From contig OX465582.1 of the NCBI GenBank assembly GCA_950022655.1, positions 91,727,801 through 91,791,800 on the forward strand: DNA of 64,000 nt, in the 5' to 3' direction. The position numbers and the translations under genes are program-made. Under the pieces are notes generated by a model. It searched no databases. It had not been told where the DNA came from and was given only the letters and a program-made list of their open reading frames with translations. Numbering within the stretch: the first letter of the stretch is position 1; each line of letters starts with the position of its first letter. Origin of the DNA: Alentia gelatinosa. Lineage: Eukaryota; Annelida; Polychaeta; Phyllodocida; Polynoidae. This document shows positions 10,862 to 22,140 of the stretch, piece after piece.

Positions 10862-12735
10862 CTGACTGGTCGAGGAGTCAATGGGAGGAGGAGTGGGGTA
10901 AGTGGATGGGTACAGGGACTGGGGTTAGTATCCTAGTTAGGAGGGGTGGAGTAGGTGGATGGGTACAGGGACTGAAGCTAGTATCACGGTGAGAAGGGGT
11001 GGGGTAGGTGGAGGGATACAGGGACTGAAGCCTGTATCACAGTGAAGAGGGGAGGGGTAGGTGGAGGGGTACAGGGACTGAAGCCAGTATCACGGTGAGG
11101 AGGGGTAGAGTAGGTGGAGGGGTACAGGGACTGAAGCCTGTATCATAGTGAGGAGGGGTGGGGTAGGTGGAGAGGTACACGGACTGAAGCCTGTATCATA
11201 GTGAGGAGGGGTGGGGTAGGTGGAGGGATAGAGAAACTGAAGCCAGTATCACGGTGAGGAGGGGTGGGGTAGGTGGAGGGGTACAGGGACTGAAGCAAGT
11301 ATCACGGTGAGGAGGGGTTGGGTAGGTGGAGGGATACAGGAACTGAAGCTAATATCCCGGTGAGGAGGGGTGGGGTAGGTGGAGGGGTACGGGGACTGAA
11401 GCCAGTATCACGGTGAGGAGGGGTGGGGTAGGTACAGGGGTGTAGGGACTGAAGCCTGTATTATGTCAAGGAGGGGTGGGGTGGGTGGAGGGGAAAAGGG
11501 AGAGAAGCCTGTATCACGGTGAGGAGGGGTGGGGTAGGTGGAGGGGTACAGGGACTGAAGCCTGTATCACGGTGAGGAGGGGTGGGGTAGGTGGAGGGGT
11601 ACAGGGATTAAAGCCTGTATCACGGTGAGGAGGGGTGGGGTTGGTGGAGGGGATTCAGGGACTGAAGCCTGTATCACGTCGAGGAGGGGTGGGGTAGGTG
11701 GAGGGGTGCAGGGACTGAAGCCTGTATCACAGTGAGGAGGGGTGGGGTAGGTGGAGGGGTACAGGGACTGGGGCCAGTATCAAGGTGAGGAGGGGTGGGA
11801 GGGGGGGGGGGTGGAGGGGTACAGGGACTGAAGCCTGTATCACGGTGAGGAGGTGTGGGGTAGGTGGAGGGGTACAGGGACTAAAGCCTGTATCACGGTG
11901 AGGAGGGGTGGGGTAGGTGGAGGGGTACAGGGACTGAAGCCTGTATCACGGTGAGGAGGGGTGGGGTAGGTGGAGGGGTACAGGGACTGAAGCCTGTATC
12001 ATGTCGAGGAGGGGTGGGGTAGGTGGAGGGGTGCAGGGACTGAAGCCTGTATCACAGTGAGGAGGGGTGGGGTAGGTGGAGGGGTACAGGGACTGGGGCC
12101 AGTATCAAGGTGAGGAGGGGTGGGGGGGGGGGGGGTGGAGGGGTACAGGGACTGAAGCCTGTTTCACGGTGAGGAGGGGCGGGGTAGGTGGAGGGGTACA
12201 GGGACTGTAGCCAGTATCACGGTGAGGAGGTGTGGGGTAGGTGGAGGGGTACAGGGACTGGGGCCTGTATCGTGGTGAGGAGGGGCGGGGTAGGTGGAGG
12301 GGTACAGGGACTGTAGCCAGTATCACGGTGAGGAGGGGTGGGGTAGGTGGAGGGGTACAGGGACTGAAGCCAGTATCACGGTGAGGAGGGGTGGGGTAGG
12401 TGGAGGGGTACAGGGACTGGGGCCTGTAGCATGGTGAGGAGGGGCGGGGTAGGTGGAGGGGTACAGGGACTGTAGCCAGTATCACGGTGAGGAGGGGTGG
12501 GGTAGGTGGAGGGTGACAGGGACTGTAGCCAGTATCACGGTGAGGAGGGGTGGGGTAGGTGGAGGGGTACAGGGACTGAAGCCAGTATCACGGTGAGGAG
12601 GGGCGGGGTAGGTGGAGGGGTACAGGGACTGTAGCCAGTATCACGGTGAGGAGGGGTGGGGTAGGTGGAGGGGTACAGGGACTGAAGCCTGTATTACTGT
12701 GAGGTGGGGTGGGGTAGGTGGAGGGACTGTGACCA
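10862..12735 (+). repeat. 53-bp minisatellite, about 35 copies
   Basis: The unit runs TGAGGAGGGGTGGGGTAGG, TGGAGGGGTACAGGGACTG, AAGCCTGTATCACGG. Local variants include two copies with long G runs (about 11805 and 12120). The left flank (10800-10870, CAAGTCTTTGATTATG and CTTCTCCTGACTGG) matches the right flank of the inverted related array at 31130-31905. Open frames such as 12105-12485 are products of the repeat and not genes. Confidence 0.92.
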
Positions 12736-12984
12736 GTCTACCTTCCAGCGAGGGGACAGCGAGAAATGAACTGCGAAAACGCTAGGGGATGATACTTCAT
12801 TCCAATTTCCGATGGCGGAGGCCCGGCATAAAACAGGTCCTTTCAAATGGCGACACGGCCGTGCCGTAAAAACATTATCTGGTCGCCCTCAGGCACGGAG
12901 ACTTCCCTCCTCGCCAGAGAATTCCTGAACTCTTTGATGGTGATAGAAGCGTATTAAGAACCTGCCAAGCTGTGTAGTTCATCC

Positions 12985-13100
12985 GTGTACCGTCATCTCA
13001 TCCATGTTAGACACATAAACAGGAGGGATATCCATCGTATACAAAGTCTCTTATGGGAATGTATAGGGACTCAGTAAACCACTATGACTCTACTAAGATA
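12985..13100 (+). mobile_element. Dispersed repeat, family M copy 1
   Basis: Contains ATCCATCGTATACAAAGT and GGGACTCAGTAAACCACT, recurring at 28675-28740 and 55690-55760 (same strand) and 21650-21765 (opposite strand). About 110 bp is recognisable. Confidence 0.65.
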
Positions 13101-13467
13101 TAAAGTGGTTTATTACCCACCTATTACGGAGTCTCCATAGGAAATGTATTTGGCACCTGGAATTAGCTACCTGGAGATTCTGACATGTCGGAATCTCCTG
13201 AAGGAGATTCCGGAAAAATAAGTTTCTTGAATGCTCATTCAATACTAATTATTTAGAATCAATCATAATAATCCCATTTACCATCAGAAATCACTGTCAT
13301 AACACACTTTGCATGCTAAAATCACAGGTTAATGGCGGACTATATCATTGGTGTAAGTCTACACCGACTTACTGCCACACTTGACAGTGCTGTGGTCCCC
13401 TGTGGTGTCTGGAACTAAATGGCTTACAGAAACATTTTAATTGCAATAGATGTGTTATCTTGTAGGT

Positions 13468-13626
13468 GGGTAATACATACAATAACTACTGGTTTTGTAT
13501 ACGAATAACCGTAATCTCCTCGTAGTTGAAGACGTAATATCCTCGTTAATCGCTCGGATACTACGCGTCAACTACTCGGAGATTACGGCCACTCGTACAC
13601 AAAACCAGTTATTATTGTGTATGTAA
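13468..13626. mobile_element. Foldback element related to family S
   Basis: Arms TACATACAATAACTACTGGT and ACCAGTTATTATTGTGTATG enclose ATAACCGTAATCTCC / GGAGATTACGGCCA pairing and the turn CCTCGTTAATCGCTCGGATA. It is preceded by GGTGGGTAATA, the family S end. This is a sequence-divergent version of the foldbacks at 26245, 34305, 61630 and 63045. Confidence 0.7.
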
Positions 13627-13994
13627 TTGCTACGAAATGGCACCGATCAGACACAGAAAATCCCACTGCAAACAGTGTGATACCCATTTCTTTGCTATTA
13701 CCATCATTAAATAAACTTGATTATCAAAATTACATCTTAGAAAATGCCTTGCTTTACTTTCTACCACTAGCCGTACCCCATCTCGCTGTAGGTACAAGGA
13801 TATTTTATATATATTTTTTCCAGACCTAAGACAATTGATTAAGAATTGATAAAATGTAAATAAAGGTGGTACTTCATTTACAATAGTTAGTGCCAATCAT
13901 GTTTGTGGCATGTTCATCTCAAATGCCAGTCTCGCTCTTCTCTTGTTCGTGGCTGTAAACCTAACCTACCCGATGTGTACCCATTCCAATACCA

Positions 13995-14110
13995 TTCCAC
14001 TTAAAGCCATTTTCAAGTACCAGACGAAAATGGCACCGATTAATTGAGTTCTCCTATAAGTCATTTGGTGGTGGCCAATGACTGCACGTCGGTATCTATG
14101 AATCGGTGAG
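13995..14110 (+). mobile_element. Left part of a family A element, split by a LINE
   Basis: Reads AAAGCCATTTTCAAGTACCA, then ACGAAAATGGCACCGATTAA and GAGTTCTCCTATAAG, matching family A (for example 38414-38729). The element appears to resume after the LINE poly(A) at about 14862. Confidence 0.6.
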
Positions 14111-14850
14111 GGTGTAGTATATGTCTGTTTCTGCCGCACATAAAGGTCCATATGTAAAAATTAGGCATTGTTTAACCTACGAAGCTGCTAGAAATGTGTA
14201 CGTGGGCACCATTGTACCACATATGGAATATTGCTCCTTTATATTTGATAGCCTAAGAAAAAGAGATCTCCAGAGCATAACCAAATTAAATAATAGAGGA
14301 TTACGGATTCTGTTGGGGGTAAAATCAAGGTATCTTTCAGTAAAAGCCATGAGTGACCAATGTAACATTGATACACTGGGAAACAGAAGGAAAATCCAAC
14401 TACTATGTGTTATGTATAAAAATAGAAATACTGAAGAGTGGGTTGACACCAGATCAAGACGCACAAGAACGCAAAATAAAATACTCTTTCAACTGGGCAC
14501 AACGAAATGTGCAACTGTTTTCAATAGTCCCTACCAAAGGGGAGCGCGATCGTGGAATACTCTTGGTGAGGAGTTGCATAACGCGCCTGATAAAGAGTGT
14601 TTAAGAGAAGACTACAATGTGAGTTATCAAAAACTGACAATACTGGACAATGAAACAAATTATGATGAAATGTGGACTAATTCAACCAATTCAACTCATT
14701 ACCATTATTGCTTTATATTTTACTTTCACTACTGTGTATCCAACAATTTATATGTGACAATTCGTCCTAACTATGTACTTGTACTTCATAGAGATGCCTG
14801 AAAAACTCGACTTTGTTGAGAGGCATTGACAATAAAGAAAAAAAAAAAAT
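14111..14850 (+). mobile_element. 5'-truncated non-LTR retrotransposon (LINE) 3' end
   Basis: Holds the last part of a reverse-transcriptase frame (14121-14801), a short 3' UTR with CAATAAAG and a 10-bp A run at 14838-14848. It has inserted into a family A element whose two parts are recognisable on each side, consistent with target-primed insertion and 5' truncation. Target duplications could not be fixed. Confidence 0.75.
14121..14801 (+). pseudogene. LINE reverse transcriptase, C-terminal fragment
   Basis: A 226-codon frame resembling the C-terminal third of jockey/CR1-type non-LTR retrotransposon polyproteins. Features seen: an 'ARNVYVGTIVPHMEYC' segment typical of the thumb region just after the polymerase palm, a 'LQSITKLNNRGLRILLG' helix, and a 'SPYQRGARSWNTLGEEL' block near the end. 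The polymerase palm with the catalytic FADD-type box, the endonuclease and ORF1 are all missing. The ATG at 14121 is probably fortuitous: an in-frame stop at 14115-14117 lies in the flanking family A sequence. The frame is not interrupted, so the copy is fairly young, but it cannot encode an active enzyme. Clade assignment is by pattern only. Confidence 0.75.
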
Positions 14851-14861
14851 ACCGACAGAAT

Positions 14862-14970
14862 TGTCCTCCAAACACAATGCCCATCGCAGTGGTGGCCTTA
14901 TTGCATAATCTATACACAATCTATGAGTGAACACTTCTCTGCATGTCTCTTTCCATTGAAAACATATTTT
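14862..14970 (+). mobile_element. Right part of the split family A element
   Basis: GTGGTGGCCTTATTGCATAA and following TCTCTTTCCATTGA resemble 38568-38640 of the A element upstream of the calmodulin exon. Likely the continuation of 13995-14110. Confidence 0.5.
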
Positions 14971-15249
14971 ACAAAGTTCCGATACTTTCTCTTACTAAAG
15001 CTGCGCATATTTGGTGATTATTTGGTATAATGGAATGAGCCTACCTACCCAATGATTTCCCTAGACGAAGTTGATAATGTATAGAATCATGTAATTTCCC
15101 GAACTCATTCAATGTAATTATTATAAGACCTAACATAGGTGAACTTTATTGTTGGTATTTGCGTCGATTTTCAGTGAGTGTGTGATCGATACGATGATCG
15201 ATTAACAAGGCAAAGTTTCTCATGTTGCTCAATAACTGACCAAACGAAT

Positions 15250-15463
15250 GGTACTGTTGATTGCAAATATTTCTCAATGTCTGTTATTACTTAATTTTAG
15301 CATATTGCTAACAATTGTTATCAAACTGTTTGAAGCCATGTAAGTCCAAAATCTGGACATAGTTGCTGCTAAGAATCTTTGACTGGAGCCAGCGGAGGAT
15401 AGGCATTTCTCTGCCAAGCTGTTCACTCCAGTATAAATAAAAACCTTAAAAAAAAAAAAAAAT
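15250..15463 (+). mobile_element. Poly(A)-ended retro-insert, 3' portion
   Basis: Ends AGTATAAATAAAAACCTT followed by a run of 14 A (15449-15462), then immediately continues in family A sequence. A LINE or SINE 3' end inserted in an A element is the likely explanation. The 5' limit is not visible and the coordinates are approximate. Confidence 0.5.
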
Positions 15464-15545
15464 TCACCGATCTGGCGTCGGTGGTTCCTGAATGCTGATC
15501 GGTGGCGACTAGTCAGCCAGTGGAAAATGGCTTTTACTTGACACA
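15464..15545 (+). mobile_element. Family A fragment (right end)
   Basis: TCACCGATCTGGCGTCGGTG through CAGCCAGTGGAAAATGGC, matching the right end of family A (reverse complement GCCATTTTCCACTGGCTG). Confidence 0.6.
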
Positions 15546-15802
15546 TACATAACTAGGACTCCACCACCTGTTCTTGGACCACTCGCAGCAACATCACAAC
15601 TTAATTTGTCTACAATGAGTCTATCTCACTGAGCTGCTGCCTTGAGATTGCCTATATTATGACATCTGAGCACCAGGGGCCCCTTTAATAATCATTTAAT
15701 ATATAGTTACTGGGTTTCAGGTACAGCCAAAGCCCCTCCTGAGCACCAGCACAGTTTTGATCCAGAATGCCATCCTGGTGCTGGTTCCACCCACAAACCC
15801 AC

Positions 15803-16081
15803 CACCCCTCTCCTAAGATCTCACACTCTCTAAGTGGAATTCTGTACAAGGTTCTCACTGCGCTCTATGGGAGAAGAATTCTTAACGAACTAGGCTTAGA
15901 GCCTTGAGAACCCACTGGCCTGCCTCCTGTGCTAAACATGTACATCAATGCAACCCAAAGATTCCTATAATCTCAATGATGCCACCTAGCGGGAATACTG
16001 TGTACTTGGCGCCGTGGTGGCTTTATTTGGACTGGAATACAGAATACCACTTAGAGAGTGTGAGATCTTATGAGAGGGGTG
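15803..16081 (+). mobile_element. Family C element, short form
   Basis: Inverted ends CACCCCTCTCCTAAGATCTC and GAGATCTTATGAGAGGGGTG-type (strand-reversed), about 40 bp each including ACACTCTCTAAGTGGWATTC. It carries the C body (GAACTAGGCTTAGAGCC, CCTGCCTCCTGTGCTAAACA) but not the long second arm seen at 54833-55135. Flanking heptamers AACCCAC and CGCCCAC are a possible decayed 7-bp duplication. The 184-codon frame 15904-16458 overlaps it and is discounted. Confidence 0.8.
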
Positions 16082-16604
16082 CGCCCACAGCAGTGCTGGC
16101 TCTACTTGGGAAGACACGGGGAAGACTTGAAAGTTTGACCACCCTGTTGATATCCGGGATTCCGGACTCCATCCTAAGTGGGGACCCAAAGGTGAACCCC
16201 CTCCTTCCAGAGAACCGGGACTCGCTGACCCTGCCACAAGGGGACCTGAAGGGTCATTCCACCCTTGTCAGGGAACAGCGACAGAATCCTGTCGAGGTAC
16301 GGCACATATTATCTCCATCCCCACTGTGTCTGAACAGGATTCTTATATACACCTGCTGGGCCTCACTGAGCATGTGCAGAACCCTGCTGGGTCCCCACTG
16401 GTTTGTCTGTGTGAGTGCCCAGCTGACCAGTCAGCTTTGCTGGGACCTGTCTCTCTAGCACAAGACCAGGCTATATTCTAGGTACCTGCCAGATGACCAG
16501 ATAACCCTGTTGGACTTATTCTGACACTGTGCCGAAAATACCACATCCGGCACATATATAGAACGGCTGTACTTGACCAGGCAGCCGACCACTATGGGTC
16601 AACT

Positions 16605-16700
16605 ACAATTATCAAACGGGCCCAAGGGAGGTGTTTTTAAAACTAAGAACGATACTGTCTGAATGATTGTGATTACGACTAACTTCAGGTGACAGTGACC
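16605..16700 (+). mobile_element. Family G fragment
   Basis: GGGAGGTGTTTTTAAAACTA followed by GAACGATAC resembles 36725-36860 and 48535-48690. Confidence 0.4.
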
Positions 16701-17084
16701 ACGATCAGAGAATGTCAGTGCGTTTCCTAAATTTGATCCTCAGAATTCCATGAAATCTTTTGCAGTTTTTGTCATTAACTGTTTCTTATTCTACATTTTA
16801 TCATACAGTTTAGTTTCAGGAATATTCGGGATACATCGGGGAATTTTGTACCTTATCTTGCCGAAATATTGGGCGTGTGTGCACAGTTTCACCTATTTGG
16901 AGCACCCGAAACTGCCCGCAGTTTCAGGAAATAGTGTAGCCAACTCTCACCAACTTAACAGGAGACGTTTATTCATGAAGGATCGAACGGACCTAGTAAC
17001 TAGGAGCTCTCGTTGGACCTTTTACTCTTGTTGGCGTATATGATACTTAGTAGAAACCGAACGAGAGTCAGACTTGACAATGTT

Positions 17085-17380
17085 TATGCCACGACGGGAA
17101 GGTCGCGTATTACTACACGAGGCGTAGCCGAGTGTAGTGAGGAGCAGACCTGACCAGAGTATTTATCCTACCTCGTCTATGCTTTTGTATTACTAAAAGA
17201 TAAATATTGAGTCAATGACCAACAGAACTTTTTTTCATAGTAGCTGACATCCTGCTCTCTGATTGGTCAATATTTTTATTACTCTAGAGGCATAAAAAAC
17301 ACTTTATGTCACGGCCTGCCACATAAAATTTCCCTATGTTAAGTCTATGGCGGATTTTTATTAGGGGTAGGATAAAAACA
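17085..17380. mobile_element. Family Q foldback element, copy 1
   Basis: Hairpin-like turn ACACGAGGCGTAGCCGAGTG at 17117-17136, a TATTTATCCTACC block, and the right end TATGTTAAGTCTATGG...ATTAGGGGTAGGATAAA at 17333-17380. The same layout occurs at 51740-52050. Confidence 0.65.
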
Positions 17381-17394
17381 AGCCCCTGATCTAA

Positions 17395-18240
17395 CACTGT
17401 TGCTAGGCACATTACCAATACACATACCATAGAACAAAATGCTCTGGTGAGGCAGAGGATGGTTTTTGAGTTGTCTTATTAGCTGAGTAGAATCGGCCCA
17501 CAGGAAAAATAGCAAAAAAGTAATGCATTCCCAATGAGATAGTAACAAAACATCAGGCCCCTTATGGCAAGATCCATCTGATGGCAATATTCACCTAAAG
17601 TAATTTAAAAAAAATGTCCACACAGATAAATATATCACTTAACCTCCCTCCCAGAAATACAAGAAGGAAGAAACAACCCAAGTCATAAATAATGAATGAT
17701 CCACAGCAATTTGGTGAGGTACATACATTGAGAAATAGATCTATATGCATGCTGTTTAGAAGGCCTTACCATTGTAAATAATTATAAATTTATATCAACA
17801 AGATTAGATATAAAATTCATTGTAAGCCTGATATCACCCCGTTCCGTGAACCCAACCTCACAATAAAAGAGGATGCTCATTGGTCGTGGCATCACTCTTC
17901 ACTTTCACTCTTCAAGCGGATGATTTGATAATTCCCATTAAACGTCATCTCGGGTCGGAGAGTGCAGCCTCTCTTTGATGTGCAGGCATGGCGTCTATCT
18001 AGACTCAGTCAATCGGAAAGTTGCCGGGGTGAATTCTAAGTCGGCCTGCCACCTTTCTTATCCTCTGTGTTCGCCCTCTGACCATAGATGTCTGAAATAT
18101 CGGGTCTAGCAGTGATGCTCTAATCGGGCTTTTTTCTATTGTTATATTTGTAAACAATTCGGCAGTGCTCACAGAAGCAAACAAGTGAAATAAAAATGGT
18201 CAATATATGGCGGCAACTCTTTTATCAGTAATGGCAGTAT
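17395..18240. other. No gene recognised
   Basis: Moderately AT-rich sequence. The frame 17345-17587 (minus) has no recognisable domain and no splice support. Confidence 0.45.
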
Positions 18241-18244
18241 GGTA

Positions 18245-18535
18245 GGAATAAAACTAAAGAAGAAACCAACAAGTTTTGGTCAAAGTCGTCGTTCTCCACG
18301 AGTTTGATGCGGAGTGAATATCATAGAGCATTCAAACGAGTCAGAGAATGACTTCTTTGACCAAAATGAGTTGCTTTCTGTATTTATCTCACCCCTGTAC
18401 ACAATATAAGAATGGACGACACACAGGATATTCACCATGGAAAACGGACTTCAATACTCGTAGGGGCATGGAGAACGAGTTCCCAATGTTAAGCCTATGG
18501 ACATTTATTCCAGGGGTGAGATAATACTCATATAC
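18245..18535. mobile_element. Family R foldback element, copy 1
   Basis: Arms AAGTTTTGGTCAAAGTCGTC and ACTTCTTTGACCAAAATGA pair around GATGCGGAGTGAATATCATA, followed by TTATCTCACCCC, a spacer, and the end CAGGGGTGAGATAAT. A second copy (54560-55155) has the same arms and holds a C element. Confidence 0.75.
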
Positions 18536-19107
18536 TGTAGTAGGGTTCGGGAAGCAGTGTGTAATATATAGAGACATGATTAGTGTAACTGGATGAAATA
18601 TGTTCCGAGTTCTTCTGGTCGAAAATATTTATCATGTTTGAAGAACGAGGTGAATATTTCCTATCAAAATAACAAGGAACAGATGAAATTCAGACACACT
18701 CACTCGGGCCCTTATCATCATATACCTAGGAATAATTAAAAACGCCATTTTGAAATACTTTTTTTTTTTTTTAGATTAACTGGAAGTGGATCTTCATCCA
18801 CAACCAGTGTTCTAGGAAATTCGAAATAAGCCATTTTGAAATAAGTCACATGGTACAGAGTTCAGAAACTACTAGCTCATGCAGAGTGTGCAGAAAGAAA
18901 TCCATACAGCTGGCCGGAAAGTGTGAGACAATTGCGCACAGGTATATAATAACTTGGAGCGAAAGGTATGATCATCATTGATGAATGAACGTGGAATTAT
19001 GAAAGAAATATATGATACTCAAAAGGCTAGGGTTTATTCAGTCTATGGGTTATTCTCTGAAACCCACTTGCACCCAGTCAACTTGCTTCTACAACAGTCT
19101 GTCGGTG

Positions 19108-19503
19108 CACCCCTCTCATAAGATCTCACACTCCCTGAGTGGTATTCTGTACAAGGTTCTCACTACGCTCTATGTGAGAAGAATTCTTAACGAACTAGGC
19201 CTAGAGCCTTGAGAATCCACTGACCTACCTCCCGTGCTAAACATGTACATTAATGCAACCCAAAGATTCCTCTAATCTCAATAATGTCACCTAGTGGGAA
19301 TACTGTGTACTTGGCGCTCTAGTGGCTTTATTTTGACTGTAATTTAATGTAATTTGACGATCGTCAACCAAGTGAAATCTCGATGTACAATTGGAAGAAC
19401 TCCCTCTGGGGAGAAATTGTAATAAAATCTTCAAAAAATCTTTAAAAAAAACCAAATAAAATAGAATACCGCTTAGAGAGTGTTAGATCTTATGAGAGGG
19501 GTG
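19108..19503 (+). mobile_element. Family C element with internal AT-rich insert
   Basis: Ends CACCCCTCTCATAAGATC and GATCTTATGAGAGGGGTG-type. The body matches the other C copies up to TTGGCGCTCTAGTGGCTTTA, after which about 115 bp of extra sequence (19330-19465, ending in A-rich ATCTTTAAAAAAAACC) precedes the right end. The insert may be a small retro-insert. Confidence 0.8.
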
Positions 19504-19539
19504 CACCAGGAACCCAATGTATCAAGCAACAGTAGGTAA

Positions 19540-19930
19540 ATGAGTTATTGATTGGTCATGGTAAGCTGGGCAAGCCTCTAAAACCCCAAGACACTGGCAC
19601 TCTGCTAGACTGGTTCCCTGCCCCAATGAACAATGGGACAGGTAATGCCCATCGAGAGCAACGTGTGAGCGACCTTGAACTTTTTCTGGTTCCCACCGCA
19701 TTGGCAGTGGCAAGGAAAACCAGTACGACCTCTCCGATTGTAGTGCGGCCAACTTTCTCCAGACGGCGTGTTCACGGCTCAACCAGCGTAAAATCCAACA
19801 AGTATCTATGAGATACCAGCGGAATATAATCCTGCGGTGCACCAGAAACATGGCAGCTGTTACCCATGATGCACCAAAATGGTTGGCATTACCTGGCCTA
19901 TTATGTGGAGACAAAGGCCAGGCTTCCACA
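19540..19930 (-). mobile_element. Family N copy, reverse orientation
   Basis: Read on the minus strand it has ATAATAGGCCAGGTAATGCC, AACCATTTTGGTGCATCATG and later CCCATTGTTCATTGGGGCAG-like blocks shared with 1835-2215. The 135-codon minus frame 19522-19929 overlaps and has no recognisable domain. Confidence 0.55.
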
Positions 19931-19984
19931 CTAGCACTCTACTACTTTTTCCAATATCACAGTGAATAGCGAGCAGATAGTGAA

Positions 19985-20085
19985 GGGATATGTATATCTA
20001 TGCATACCTGTATGCTCCGGGTATGTAGATACACGCTGCCCATGTCTTTCTTAAGTACACTATGTATTAGGTGGATAATAAATAA
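19985..20085 (+). mobile_element. Family S right-end fragment
   Basis: TGCTCCGGGTATGTAGATAC and TATGTATTAGGTGGATAATA, as in 26505-26590 and 63290-63560. Confidence 0.6.
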
Positions 20086-20249
20086 TCTCCAAACCCAAGG
20101 AAATTATTCTGCATCTGCTGATGGATTCATTGGTGATCCACAGAGAGTGTCTCTTGGTGTATTTCTTGTAGATAATTACCATCGAGGCACCAGGTATTGT
20201 ATATCGCATCGAGTCAATGAATGATCCAAGCAAGACTACAAAAGCCAAA

Positions 20250-21280
20250 TTAACGTTGTGCCGACAGTAGGATCACAGGAAGGACAATAATTACTCACCC
20301 ATAGAAGCACACCATCGATCCCCATGCCAACATACATTAAGATCCAAAGGCCCAGGATCTGTGACTTTCAGATGGGGAACCACTCCACTAAGTGTTTCTC
20401 TTGTGAGATAATTACTGCAGGACCACAGAGCGATGAAAGGGACTGGCACCGATATCTGGATGGCACACCTTGTACCCTGTTCTATGGTTAACAATGTTCA
20501 TCTGAGATACTTGCAGTTTATTGCATTCACTGCAATGCGTGGACTAGTACAAAGAACCTGATACTAAGTCACGGTGTGTGGGGTTCCCAACAAGTTGCTT
20601 TGCCATTATCACACCGTTTGGGAATCTGTGCATTTTGAGGTACATAGGTACGCCCAGTCTCAGACTGGGCATACCCTGAAGTGGATTCACACATTGAGAC
20701 TCACGTGCCTGAGACTGGTGTCCTTCACACCTTTCCCCTAGTCTCATACAATTCTCCGTTGGTACAACATTCTCACGGCAAAGTGCCTTTTTCAATCTCA
20801 AGGAAAAATGGCGATCTTGATTCACATGGGAGGACACAGCTGGTACATAATCTCAGACATATTCATGGTGAATACTCACCCTGGGACTCAAGTACCCTTG
20901 AGGTGAGGGTTGTTACAAACATGTAATCATGCTTGCTGGCCTCCTATTGACCCTCTGAATTTTAAACCTGTTCAAAGTCAAGCTCTAAGGTTTCACGTAT
21001 GCACATCCCTCTTTGTTTTCAAGGAAACACGATGGATGTTCTTACCCAGCTTGGATTTGATAAGCTGTTTATTGAAGGTGAATGGGATTTAAGGAGATAA
21101 AAGAAAATAATATATGAAGTAATTGAAAAGTATTTAAAGTGCATACATTTGTTGGGTGGGGGTATTCCACACTACCCACTCTACCCCCCGATGAAGGTGG
21201 AGATAACCACGTCAGTCCAGTGGAAGAGCAATTTTTATGAATATAACTTAATCAGTCAACTGATGGTTAGTCCACCACAA
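20250..21280. other. No gene recognised
   Basis: Short frames only (20291-20494, 20544-20926, 20910-21092). The stretch 20544-20880 contains repeated GAGACTNG and GTGAATCCAC-like blocks reminiscent of family B and may be a decayed copy. Confidence 0.4.
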
Positions 21281-21342
21281 TGGACTAGAGCAAACAATCA
21301 AAGCATGCATGTGTCCCCATGAAGGACCATAGCGACTGGTCG

Positions 21343-21375
21343 ATGTCACCCGCTAAGTGATGTAGCGGGTGACAT
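21343..21375. repeat. Perfect 12-bp stem hairpin
   Basis: ATGTCACCCGCT, a 9-base loop, then AGCGGGTGACAT. No adjoining gene is seen; function unknown. Confidence 0.7.
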
Positions 21376-21589
21376 GGGATTGAAGGCCCAGATTTAACGC
21401 TCAGTTCAAAAGTTTCAGAAATTCTGCATACGTATTTTATGGATGGCCCCATAGCCAAGAAACGATGGCTTTGTGGAGAGGCGGCCGTAATCCACGAGAG
21501 ATTAAACCATGACAGTAGTAATACACGAGCGCTGGCGAGTGTGTAAGAAAATTGCCATATTAACGGGTATAACAATAGGAACTATTTCT

Positions 21590-21650
21590 CTGCTTTATAG
21601 CAAAAGGGACTATTTTTCCCGTATACAATGGCTTTGAAGCCGTATGCCAC
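21590..21650 (-). mobile_element. Family H fragment
   Basis: AAAAGGGACTATTTTTCCCG and ACAATGGCTTTGAAGCC are the reverse complement of 56218-56280 and resemble 32295-32350. Confidence 0.5.
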
Positions 21651-21765
21651 AGATTTGAATCCACATACCTTTGACATATAATATGCAGGTTTCATATGAT
21701 GGGTCGTGGTTTACTGAGCCCCATATCTTTTCAATGGGGGCTTTGTATACGATGAACGATAAACT
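21650..21765 (-). mobile_element. Family M copy, reverse orientation
   Basis: Reverse complement of 55690-55810: GATTTGAATCCACATA, GTGGTTTACTGAGCCCCATA and GCTTTGTATACGATGAACGA. Its edge abuts the 70-bp splice-donor array that follows. Confidence 0.65.
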
Positions 21766-21770
21766 GTGGT

Positions 21771-22140
21771 GGACTTCCCGTCGTAGCTGAAGGGGTCCTT
21801 GTATATGATGGAAAATAACGTCTATTTAGCATACAGTGGTGCACCTACCGTCGTAGCTGAAGGGGTCCTTGTATATGATGGATAATAACGTCTATTTAGC
21901 ATACTGTGGTGGATCTACCGTCGTAGCTGATGGGGTCCTTGTATATCATGGAAAATAACGTCTATTTAGCATACTGTGGTGCACCTACCATCGTAGCTGA
22001 TGGGGTCCTTGTATATGATGGAAAATAAAGTCTATTTAGCATACAGTGGTGCACCTACCGTCGTAGCTGATGGGGTCATTGTATATGATGGAAAATAACG
22101 TCTATTTAGCATACTGTGGTGGACTTACCGTCGTAGCTGA
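21771..22140 (-). repeat. 70-bp tandem array copying the calmodulin exon 3' end and splice donor
   Basis: Six copies of the junction segment start at exactly 70-bp steps (21771, 21841, 21911, 21981, 22051, 22121). Each unit holds, on the minus strand, the last 12-14 bases of the exon (CATCAGCTACGACG), the donor GT, and about 56 bp of intron. The copy at 22121 is the true donor (GTAAGT). Four further copies keep GT (GTAGGT or GTAGAT) and the most distal reads GGGAAGT and has lost it. Confidence 0.92.

Noticed and set aside
12105..12485. 126-codon proline-rich frame on the minus strand
   Set aside because: Entirely within the 53-bp minisatellite.
12760..12930. Possible terminal calmodulin exon on the minus strand (starts with E-F after an AG)
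   Set aside because: Phase fits, but the residues after 'EF' (RNSLARRE) do not resemble a calmodulin C-terminus and the acceptor is poor.
15904..16458. 184-codon open frame
   Set aside because: Its first third lies in a family C element, it has no recognisable domain, and the frame is not kept in other C copies.
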